Notes under the pieces: model-generated
What the model was told of the DNA's origin: nothing
Database searches by the model: none
What the model saw: only the letters and a program-made list of their open reading frames with translations
In this document: positions 38,633 to 47,743 of the stretch, in pieces
Layout: each line of letters begins with the position of its first letter
Numbering within the stretch: position 1 is the stretch's first letter
From: Urophycis tenuis
Taxonomy: Eukaryota; Chordata; Actinopteri; Gadiformes; Phycidae
DNA: 64,000 bases
Assembly: GCA_036785325.1 (NCBI GenBank)
Contig: JAXIVH010000070.1
Location: 384,501-448,500 of the forward strand
Direction: 5' to 3'
Translations under genes and position numbers: made by a program

Positions 38633-41506
38633 CATGGGTTCCCAAACTCCATCAATGTGGGCCTCCCCTCTGAAAAAAGTGACACCTCCGCGCCCCCCCC
38701 CCCCCCTCCCCGCCACGACAATCATTTTCAAATAATGATATTCACTTCAGTTAAGCCACTGAAATCAGTGCTATACTATGCAATGCAATGAGTTATCAAT
38801 AAAAATGACAGCAAAACAGAATCTATTCAGAAGAAGCACTTTATCTGGCACTTATTGATATGTAAATATTCCAAACAAGCTGGAGATAAAATCAAGTCTA
38901 CATTTCAGACAAACATAGGTCTATTTACTATCATATCATATACAATAAAATATAAATTGTTCCAATTTAACAAGCTGGATACTTTTGAGCCTTTTAAAAT
39001 AAAATATGCACCCTAATTTCAGACAAACATATGATATCGTATCAAAACTAACCAAATAATAACCAGTTCAAACAATTTGGATATTTAAACTTTCTTTTCA
39101 AATAGAATAAAAACAATTTCAGTGCAATCATATCACATCATTTTAAAACAAATCAACAAGGCCTAAAACGAGGCCATAACGCATCAAAGGCTGTAAGCTG
39201 CTGTAGGCCTGTAGGCTACTGTAGATCTGTCACCCAAGACAAGTCCTGTTGGACAAAAAAGAGGAAATTAGTAGGCTATTTATTTCACCAATAGAAAGCT
39301 TATTGTAAGTCCATATCCCCGAAGAAATATTATTCTCACCTTAGTGTGAAGGATGGTGCTGCGCCCTCGTTGCGCACAGGCGACGTATACGGGGCTGCTG
39401 AGTGGAGAGGAATAGGCGGAGGTCATCTTCCACTGCAAGCCTTGAACGATACTTGTTCTTTATGTACGTCAAGGCAGAAAATCCAGATTCACACATGTAG
39501 GTGGATGAGAAGGGTGTGAGCTTCATCAGAGCTTTTTCCGTGAGGCTGGGATACTCGTTCTCCACTGATAGCCAGAAGCTTCCGATGGATACGCGCGTAA
39601 TCTTCTGCTGCAGCTCCCGGTCAGCTGTCAGATCAGTCAGAGCTTCCTTCTCGTGGATGGACAGTCCGTCACTTGGTGTTGGGTTGAACATGAATGGATT
39701 TCGAATCCACTCGTCCTTCACCGTCTTTTCTGGGAAGTATTCACCAAACTGCCTGCACATCCCTCGGAGGTGTTCTGTAATCACAGGCTGTATGGTGACT
39801 ACAGGCAAATCTGCGCGTGTCATGACATCTTCTATTGTAGAAAACATCTCCACAGATCCCTGCTCCACACGCGTAGCCCACAAATCCAGCTTATTCCTGA
39901 AAGCAGTAACACGTTCGTGTGCTAGAAACACATTACATTCCTTTCCCTGCAGAGATGCATTAAGCAAGTTCATGCGCTCGAAGATGTCGGCGAGGTAGGC
40001 CAGCTTGGCCACCCAGCTCATATCTTCCATGTGCTGGAGCAGTGGGGACTTGGCATCTGCGAGGAAAAGCAGTATTTCTTCGCGCAATTCACAGAGGCGG
40101 GTTAGGACTTTGCCCCGAGACAACCAGCGGACTTCGGTGTGTAGAAGCAGCCCTCTGTAGTGCGCGCCCATTTCTTCACATAAGATGCTGAACAGACGGG
40201 TGTTCAGCGCACGGGCTTTGATGAAGTTTACGATTTGGACAGCTTCGTTTAGGACAGTGCGCAGCTGTTCCGGCATCTTCTTGGCCGCCAGGGCCTGTCG
40301 ATGTATGATACAGTGACTCCAAACAGCGGCTGGGGCCACTTGCTGTACTCTGGTTATGAGGCCACTCCGGCGGCCTGTCATAGCTCTCGCCCCGTCGCTG
40401 CATATGCCACAGCAGCGTGTCCAGTCAATGCCATTCTCTCTCATGAAATAATTCAAAATATTGAACATTTCCTCACCAGTCGCATGGGCAGGTATAGGAC
40501 GGCAGAATAAAAACTCCTCTTTAATATCCAGGTCTTCTCTGTAGCGCACATATACAAGCATTTGTGCACAGCTGGCCACGTCAGTGGATTCGTCGATCTG
40601 GAGCGCGAAAAATGTACTCTTCTTGATAGCGTCAATCACTTGGTCCTTAACGTCCAACGCCATGTCCGAGATCCGTCGGGCCACAGTGTTGTCCGATAGA
40701 GGTATTGTATTTAGTTTAGCCGCAGCTGCCTCTCCGACCATTATGGCACACATTTCCTTGGCGAATGGCAAAGCAAATATCTCTCCTATGCTGTGTGGCT
40801 TCCCTGCTTTGGCGATGAGCAGTGCACCCCGATAAGAAGCTTCAGTGGCCTTGGAATTCGTTGCGCTAAAATCCCGAATCACTCTTTTTTCTCCCTGTAG
40901 CCCCTGAAGTTTTCTTTGAAAGAACTCGGGAGGTTTTTCAGCAAACTCGCGGTGCTTTGTTGTCAGGTGCCTGCGTAGTTTAGCAGGTCGCAGGCTGTCG
41001 TTAGCCAGCACCTCTTTGCAAATGACACAATGCGGTCGAGGGTTATCAGTGGATCCTGTCCAGGTAAATCCCAAATTGATGTAGTTTTCATCATATTTTC
41101 GACGTTTGGCTTTGTTGCCCATATCAGGCGCGGGCCTTGCAGCGGTTGTGACAAATCTGTCCATTTTAAGTCAGCTAGTTCACTAATGAAAAATTGACTG
41201 TAAACTTGCAGCTAGCTCGGCTGGCGGCACTGTTGCTAAGTTACGTTATGAAGTTCGGCGCAATACATTCTCACACAGGATAGGGATCAATAATACTTTC
41301 CACTATCCCAAACATTTAATATATATGTCTTCTATGATTTATTTTGATTTTATAATGTTGACAATTACATAATCATTGAAAAAAAACAGATAGTTCTAAA
41401 ATGAAATAAACGTTTTTCCTTCTTTTTTGAATCAACCTTCCGCGCCTCCCCTCAAATTATTTGGCGCCCCCCAGGGGAGGCGCGCCTCACAGTTTGGGAA
41501 CCTCTG
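38633..41506. mobile_element. Complete hAT (ZBED-type) transposon with perfect 8-bp duplication
   Basis: The element is flanked by CCTTAAAG at 38625-38632 and 41507-41514. The ends CATGGGTTCCCAAACT and AGTTTGGGAACCTCTG are inverted with two mismatches. It is 2,874 bp and encodes one uninterrupted minus-strand transposase. A C-rich run lies near the left end (38692-38710) and a GGCGCCCCCCAGGGGAGGCG palindrome-like word near the right. It sits inside the coding exon of the H2 transposase. Confidence 0.95.
39341..41164 (-). CDS. Intact hAT transposase, ZBED5/SCAND3-like, 607 aa
   Basis: A single open frame of 607 codons runs from ATG 41164 (MDRFVTTAARPAPDMGNKAK) to the stop at 39341. Residues about 25-75 form a BED-like zinc finger (CVICKEVLANDSLRPAKLRRH and the following TTKH). 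The RNase H-like core shows Asp in FALQIDESTDVASC, then CGICSDGARAMTGR and the CIIHRQALAAKKMP block of this branch. The C-terminal hATC part includes GSFWLSVENEYPSL and STYMCESGFSALTYIKNKYR. The protein belongs to the group that gave rise to domesticated vertebrate genes such as ZBED5 and SCAND3. The full frame, clean ends and perfect duplication indicate a recent insertion, possibly an autonomous copy. The several short frames on the plus strand are antisense shadows. Confidence 0.95.
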   Translation of the reverse strand: MDRFVTTAARPAPDMGNKAKRRKYDENYINLGFTWTGSTDNPRPHCVICKEVLANDSLRPAKLRRHLTTKHREFAEKPPEFFQRKLQGLQGEKRVIRDFSATNSKATEASYRGALLIAKAGKPHSIGEIFALPFAKEMCAIMVGEAAAAKLNTIPLSDNTVARRISDMALDVKDQVIDAIKKSTFFALQIDESTDVASCAQMLVYVRYREDLDIKEEFLFCRPIPAHATGEEMFNILNYFMRENGIDWTRCCGICSDGARAMTGRRSGLITRVQQVAPAAVWSHCIIHRQALAAKKMPEQLRTVLNEAVQIVNFIKARALNTRLFSILCEEMGAHYRGLLLHTEVRWLSRGKVLTRLCELREEILLFLADAKSPLLQHMEDMSWVAKLAYLADIFERMNLLNASLQGKECNVFLAHERVTAFRNKLDLWATRVEQGSVEMFSTIEDVMTRADLPVVTIQPVITEHLRGMCRQFGEYFPEKTVKDEWIRNPFMFNPTPSDGLSIHEKEALTDLTADRELQQKITRVSIGSFWLSVENEYPSLTEKALMKLTPFSSTYMCESGFSALTYIKNKYRSRLAVEDDLRLFLSTQQPRIRRLCATRAQHHPSH

Positions 41507-42147
41507 CCTTAAAGCCTTGGAGGTGAAGCCCACCTTTGCTCCTGTGGTCATTGCATGTTGTGCAATTCTACACAACATTGCTGTGGATGCAGGTGACCTG
41601 CTGGAGCCGCTGGAGGAGGCAGTCAGGGGGGATGACAATCAGGATCAGCCTCAGCCACTGCAGCTGGATCCCAGTGGGGAGGAAGTGAGGAGGGAGCTGG
41701 CAGCTGCTGTGTTTATCCCAGAACAAAGAACGGCGTTTCAAAATATTAATTAAATCTGTACATTCATTGATTGTGCATAGTAGCCCCAGTGTGATTTTAC
41801 TAAATACATAAAACTCTACCCACATGAAATAAATCACTTATTTATCACAAAACAACACCTTTATCTGAACTAAGCCATCTGTGCTCTCAATCACACACAA
41901 ACCTTTTTACAGTGTGATGCTTTCTATCAAATGTTCATTAAATATGAAATGTTTATGCTTTTCATCTGTAGAAAGATCGGTCTTTAAGTCTACACTCCTT
42001 AATGTTGTTTAATAGATGAAAGTGAAATATATCAGCCTGATGTACTGTACTGTATGTGCAGAGGTCAACCAAACACTCCCAAGTACAATTTTAAATATAT
42101 TTTAAAATGACTGAACATGAAGAATACATTAACAAAAAGCCTCTTTA

Positions 42148-45100
42148 TTAAAATTTCTGTGCTAATTTATCGAGAATGGAAAGAAGTCTCTCCTCCCGCT
42201 CCTCATCTCGCCGGGCCCTCTCCTCTGCTCTCTCAGACTCCTTTTGAAGAAACTCGAGAACAGAGTCCGCCGACCACTTGTTTCCCCTTCTCTGCGGGGT
42301 CCCTGTCCTCTCCTCCTTTTCCCCCTCCTGCTCCTCCACACCAGGCTCAGGGAAAGCCACGGCAGCCACACTGTAATGTCACCCCCTGCAGATAGGATAA
42401 GCAGTATAACAACCAAGTCAGCAACAGAAGTCTAAAAACTCATCTCAGATTAGTACATTTTGGTTGGCTACAAAAAAAGTATTTATTTAAAATTGTGTTA
42501 CACAAAAACATCTTGCATCCTTCGCAGCTATATGTCAGTGCTATATTGCATCAGCAATCAGCCAAATAAATATATAAATTCAAAAATCAGACATATCGTA
42601 TATCAGCAAGAATCTATTGTGTACCTGCAGATGAAATGAGGACAGGGGGGGTGATGGATGGTTTCCCCCCCAGCACCTCATCCAGCAGGGAGTACCACTT
42701 CCAGGTGGCTGCCGTGCTTTCCCCTGACTCCGTGCTGACTCCAGTTGGGGGTCTTTTAAGCTCCTGAAACATTCAATACAGTTATTGAGTAGTAAACTAA
42801 AACACCACAGTGGTACATGTCTTAACTCCAAAAACTAAGGCTGCCATAGCACAGAAGCATCTGATTGTAAAATGTCATGGTCTGAGGTCACTTTTTTGTT
42901 GTGTGCTATCACAGAATACTTAGTTTGTAGGTTTTTTTAAGATTCTCCCACTTCTTCCCTGCCCTGCTAGGGGAGACCACCCCCTCCAGCCCCATCTCCT
43001 TCAGGATTACCCTAAAATAGAACAATTTAATATTAATTCACGTACACAATCCTTTTGGTTAACATTTAAAAAATATATTTTTTTATATTACTGTGGCGAT
43101 ACGAGTGGGGGCAGATATTTGCTTTGCACAATTATTTTGTGGATGACACCGACAACGCCACCCGAGGGGTTTCACCTCGGGACCCTTATGTATTTTGCCA
43201 GCAATCTGGGGACCAAGGACCAGTGTGGCACGCAGGTTAGTGCTGCAGGGAGGCTCGGAGACGTGGCTCAATCATCAAAATATACAAATTTATTGAACAT
43301 AGATTAGAATGATACATAGACTAAAAATGGACTAAAAGTGGGGACTAGGGGAGAGGGAACTCCCCAGTCCAGCTGAGGCCTGTGGAGAGAGGGATTAGTG
43401 CAGGGGGAGGAAAGTCAAAAAGGGAACACCAGACTCACCCATGTCACACGAAAGGGGCAAACAAGATGAAGGGAGAAAATGCAAACAGAACAACCCAAAA
43501 CCAAGGAACACCCGGCACACAGGAGGGACACCACCACCCGGGAACACCTCCACCAATGGCTCTCAGCTGAAAGGGACAAGGGAGAAATAGGTTCAGTGGG
43601 GCTACTTAAACTAATAAACAAAATTTGCAAAAGAAACAAATAACCAAGGAAAATCCGGAATCCGAAAAACAAACAAACAATCCAAAAGGGCGGAAGGCGG
43701 TATGCTATTCGCCAAACCAAGTAAACAAAAGATTTGGGCAATGTACAGAACCAAAAGAAACACGAATTGGAAAAACCCAATAAACGAAACGAAGGCTGCC
43801 AACGAGTGCAGCAAGGCACTGAACGTAACAGAAACAGTTAAGGAAATGTAAATGAACTAAACAGAACTGAGCTAAGGGAAATACAAAACGCGACATAAAC
43901 CCGAAGGAAACATAAGGAATCCAGAAATAAAAAGAAACAGAAACTAACAAAATCGAAAATACCTGATTGGCAGATAAACAAAATTCTTACTTTTTTTAAT
44001 ACACAAAATAAGGGTAATTAACACAGGAACACAGAGGTAATGTGAACGAAAAAACTATGAAAGAAATAAACACAACGAAACCCCCAACCCTAGTTATGGC
44101 CCCCTTCCCTTCCCCCAATCACACATCCACGCACATGCACTCAGAACCCAACACGCACACGAACCCAAACATACACACACACACACACAAACACGCCAGC
44201 GGCGAGTTGATGCCGTCGCTATGGCAACCGTGACTGACGGCCGCACGCACTCTCACAACAGCGTGCGCCGCACACAACACGCGCCAGCGGCGAGTTGATG
44301 TCGTCGCCGTGGCAGTACAACACAGGACGGGTCCCGACGGGGTCAAACGAAGGGACCCGCACCCGGACAATGGCGGAGGTAAACGAATCAGCAGGGCGAA
44401 GCAGCAGTGGATTCCCCACTGGACCTTGGCGGAGGGGGGGCGCCGAGCTCCGATCTGGCCAGCGAGGAGAGGTGGCGAGTACGGCAGCGGAGCTTCTCCA
44501 GCGCGAAGACGAGGCAAACTAAAAGAATAACACGGCCGTGAGTTAAGCACGAGAATAACGCCGCCGGAGCGATCGGAGCCTACCTGTTAGGATTGTTGCT
44601 GAGCGCGCAGGGAAACGGCTGGTGGCCCGGTTCGGGAGCGAGGACGGACGCAAGTGTAACAATCTGTTTCGCAGCAGAGGCATAAGGAACATTAGCCGAC
44701 GCGATCGAGGCGCTCAAACTGCAGCCCGGCTGCCACGTGCCTACCTGCTGTGGTGGTCGAGATGGGAGCGAGCGGCGGACATGCCGGTGAACCAGGAAGT
44801 GCCAGAGGAGGAAGGGGAGGAGCCTAGCTCCCTCTTATATCCTCGCCGCGGGTGCCGATAGGGTAATTGGAAGATGAGCCGGCAACTAGTGCCGGTGCTG
44901 TACGGCTACATTACTGATGTATTTAATACAACAACGTACTACCATCCATACTGGGAGGCATGTCGCCGCCCAGAGAAGAGTGCAGCCCTCTCTGCTCTCA
45001 GCCTCACGAGCTGTTCCACCTCCTTATCGGACCCTTAACAGGAATACAAAATTAAACAAAATATCATGATTAGTAACACAGGGACCTGTCAGACAGTTGA

Positions 45101-45611
45101 TGGTAAATTATATTAAATCTATCTTATAAACTCTTGTTCTGCTTGTCTCTCAGTGGGATGTGAAGCTTTGGAGTAAAAAGAAACACCACAACTATACTGT
45201 CATTAATAACCAACTAGGGCATTAGAGGAAGATATGATGAGGACTAAACGAGCAAAGTCATAACATTAGCCCCGACCCTGACTCAGATATGGGGTTTATA
45301 TTTAGAGCAGATGAAGATTTTTCTTAACATCGACAGCGTTGTTGGTTATGTTTACGTTACACTACAATGACAGAGGGGCAAAGTCAGGGAAGTTTGGCTA
45401 ACTTTAGCTATCGCTATGAAGTTGACATTAACCGAACTGAGGTAAATTTGATGTGCGATGTCTGAATTAATTGAAAAGACATAGGATATAACGCCAACAA
45501 AACTGATGCCGTTGGTTCCACGGGATTTGATTTATTTACCATGCAACGGCATAACAAACCACAATAAAATACGGCAAAATACTTACATTTGTATACGACG
45601 TTGCCGTCCAT
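42148..45611 (-). CDS. SANT/Myb-like partner gene of Harbinger H2
   Basis: Minus-strand exons: 45611-45587 (MDGNVVYK), 45033-44943, about 43011-42930, 42763-42625 and a last exon ending at 42148. The first two splice to give the W-SDKEVEQLVRLRAERAALF helix. The third reads VILKEMGLEGVVSPSRAGKK and WENLKKTYK. The fourth has STAATWKWYSLLDEVLGG, the motif also seen in the H1 partner. The last has SVLEFLQKESERAEERARRD and ends in ILDKLAQKF, a coiled coil. The donor of exon 3 and the acceptor of the last exon are not canonical in my reading, so the gene may be damaged. The LTR-like insert lies in intron 2. It is convergent with the transposase. Confidence 0.7.
43092..44910 (-). mobile_element. Solo-LTR-like insertion in an intron of the H2 partner gene
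   Basis: The insert starts TGTGGCGATACGAG and ends TACGGCTACA (TG...CA), flanked by TTAC on both sides (43088-43091 and 44911-44914). Read on the minus strand it has AATAAA-type sequence near 43285, about 195 bp before its end, as in a reversed LTR. Near 44194 and 44282 a GC-rich word (CGCCAGCGGCGAGTTGATG) is duplicated at 88-bp spacing. No internal coding region of a retroelement is seen, so a solo LTR is the best reading. The family was not identified. Confidence 0.6.
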
Positions 45612-45857
45612 CAAAGCGACTGATGAGTTTCCTCTTCTTGACTTTCGTGGGATAGCTCACAGCGCATGATGGTCTAGATGTATTAATGTAGTGTACAGTG
45701 TTTGTACACTACATATTTGGATGTCATGCGACGATTTTGTAGTGCACTATATAGTGAATGAAATTGACAGTTGGATTTTCGAACACTACAAAATGGCTGA
45801 TTCACTATATAGTGCCCCATATAGTGAATGAGTGCACTTTTCGAACACAGCCTATGA

Positions 45858-46557
45858 CTGTGCGTTCACACCAAAAGCGCACAAAGAGGAATCCACCTTG
45901 TCCACTCCACCTAAAAAGCAAGAATGTTCGTTCTTGCTTTTTTTTATTTAAAGGGCCAGCGCGCCACACGCACTAAACACCACCACGCAACTACTGCTGT
46001 AGCACAGCCCATTTACCAACATGGTTGATCACAGAGACTTATTTGATAAATTCATTAAAAACAGAATTACTCCCTAATTATATTTACGGAAATGATCATC
46101 ATACAATTAAAAGCTCACCAGGCAAACCAACGACAAGAGCGACTTTTTTCCACGCATCGGCTATCTTTAGTTGATCCCTGTAGGCGAACAAGGTCAGATC
46201 ATATAGGACTGGGTGTCCTGCTACGGCAAACATTTCAAGTGACATCTTGGAACGAATGTTTGGGAGGAACTAAAGTTACGCGGGTTGTTCTCGGGGACAA
46301 ATCTGACCGAGGGACGACGGCAGAACGAGACATCCCCATTGGCTATCGATGGATTTTCCACCTTTCCCTCCTAGTCGTGTCATAGCTCATTTACATAAAG
46401 TTGGAGGATTTTTAACTTTTTTTATCCTCCTAAGTCGCCTAGTCCACCCGACTCCGCCTATTCCTCTTTTCCCTCTTTGTCTGCCTGGCTCCCAATACAT
46501 AATGAATGACTTCCAGGATCATTTTCCTCTTTGTGCGCTTTTGGTGTGAACGCACAG
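45858..46557. mobile_element. 700-bp MITE with about 35-bp inverted ends
   Basis: The left end CTGTGCGTTCACACCAAAAG and the right end CTTTTGGTGTGAACGCACAG continue inward as an inverted repeat for about 35 bp. TGA flanks both sides (45855-45857 and 46558-46560). No coding capacity. It lies directly beside the right end of Harbinger H2 and cuts into the Helentron endonuclease remnant. Confidence 0.87.
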
Positions 46558-46560
46558 TGA

Positions 46561-47395
46561 AACATGCCGGTTGCGTTTATACATGTGGTAGTTCTCCAAC
46601 TGGATATTTTCTGGGACAAATGTGCCGAAAAGGTGTGTTTCAGTAAAACACAATACATCTGCAAGGTGCATTTCATGGTGTTTCTTCATATCATTGATAT
46701 GTGCTGACAGTCCCTCTGTGTTATGGTGAATCAGTGTCAGACATGATGATGAACTGTTTGATGGGAGACAGTGAAGAAGGGGCATTGCATTTCCAAAATC
46801 TGCCCTCTGCATTTGTTCCAGAGAGGTTGATATTTCTGGATCAGAGTAAATCTTTTTCTCGTCAAAATCAATTATGTGCATCCCACGCAATGAGGTCGTT
46901 CTGCTTAGACCCACATATGCCATTCCTGGTTCAAAGATTCATTGCAATGAGACCACAGCTGAATCATGAGACATTCCCTGGCAGTTGTGATTGGTACAAC
47001 TGAAGGATAAACTGACTCCAAACATAAAACACACAATATCTCTCTTGCTTAGACGTTCTTCCATTCTCTCAATATACACCAAGTTGTCTGCTCTGCCTGG
47101 TACTTTGTTGTGATGTCTCTGGCCTGCATTTGGATCATCTAGCTCAATGCCAATCATCTTCACATCAGTTTTGCCATTTTGGATCTGATAAACAATTTTG
47201 CCAACCTTTCCAAATGAGCCGTTGAAAAGTCCATCTTCTACATCTATGTTTCTGATGAGCATCACACGGGCACCCTCAGCAATTTGCAGTGTATCTGGTA
47301 GATCCCCTTTACATCCTTAAAAGGGTGCTTTCTGCCTCTCCATTCGACCAGTTTGAGGATCTTTTCTGTAGTCATGGGCTTCCACATTGAAGCAT
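46561..47395 (-). pseudogene. Helentron (Helitron) remnant: helicase C-terminus fused to endonuclease start
   Basis: The minus strand reads DLPDTLQIAEGARV into MLIRNIDVEDGLFNGSFGKV, the late PIF1/Rep-helicase region. A damaged motif V/VI segment follows (QGMSHDSAVVSLQ, then MAYVGLSRTTSLRGMHIIDF). In the same open frame comes SLEQMQRADFGNAMPLLH and then SCLTLIHHNTEGLSAHINDM and ADVLCFTETHL, which resemble the start of an exonuclease-endonuclease-phosphatase domain. A helicase followed by such an endonuclease marks the Helentron branch. A stop separates the two frames near 46930, and the MITE at 46557 cuts the endonuclease. The Rep and early helicase parts are absent. Confidence 0.75.
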
Positions 47396-47743
47396 TTCTA
47401 TGCACCGCATTTCTATGCACAGTAAATATGTTACAATTATACTTACAAACACAGGGAGAAGCTGCATCACAACAGGAATTGGTTGAATGGTCTCAACTGC
47501 TGTATCTTCACTGAGTGGTGTCACCACAGCGGTTGTCACAGCATTATCAGTCTGTAAAGATGAAAAAAAGACATATTGACATGTGACAATCTTATCTTAT
47601 AGTGCACAAAGACGTACTGTATGGTATGACTTGGCTTGGGGCACTGCTAGTTTGGGTACTCACCTGAACATGATAAATCAATTGACTGATGCATTTTCTT
47701 ATAACCAAATTACCGGTTATTAAATAAACTTAGATATAACTAT

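Larger units (their letters stand above)
36959..41753 (+). pseudogene. Harbinger H2 transposase, otherwise open, interrupted by a hAT element
   Basis: Exon 1 is 36959-37093 (MDPIRAFILMALVKIF, then a basic stretch). Exon 2 starts at 37834 and is open to 38632, where the hAT element enters. The frame resumes at 41515 and stops at 41751-41753. Skipping the insert and one 8-bp duplication keeps the frame and gives about 390 residues. Catalytic acids: Asp in GSIDGCQVRI, Asp in YIIVGDGGYP, Glu in ARSIIERAFGIMKTRW. PGSVHDAWVY matches the family motif. The distal part reads VIACCAILHNIAVD and ends in an acidic tail. No other defect was seen, so the hAT insertion is probably the event that silenced this copy. 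Opposite-strand frames at 37824-38267 are shadows. Confidence 0.88.
36380..45852. mobile_element. PIF/Harbinger element H2 carrying two later insertions
   Basis: The ends GGCTGTGTTCGAAA (36380) and TTTTCGAACACAGCC (to 45852) are inverted. Subterminal words (CACTCATTCACTATATAG type) occur, mostly on the right. The interior encodes a plus-strand transposase and a minus-strand SANT-like protein. Later insertions are a hAT element (38633-41506) and an LTR-like element (43092-44910). Without them it would be about 4.8 kb. The flanking triplets TCA and TAT do not match, and the two flanks look like different older elements, so either a flank was rearranged or the end pairing is wrong. Confidence 0.72.

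Noticed and set aside
39501..40835. Plus-strand frames inside the hAT element
   Set aside because: Antisense shadows of the 607-aa transposase.
43415..44861. Several open frames inside the LTR-like insert
   Set aside because: Overlapping on both strands, of biased composition, without recognisable domains.
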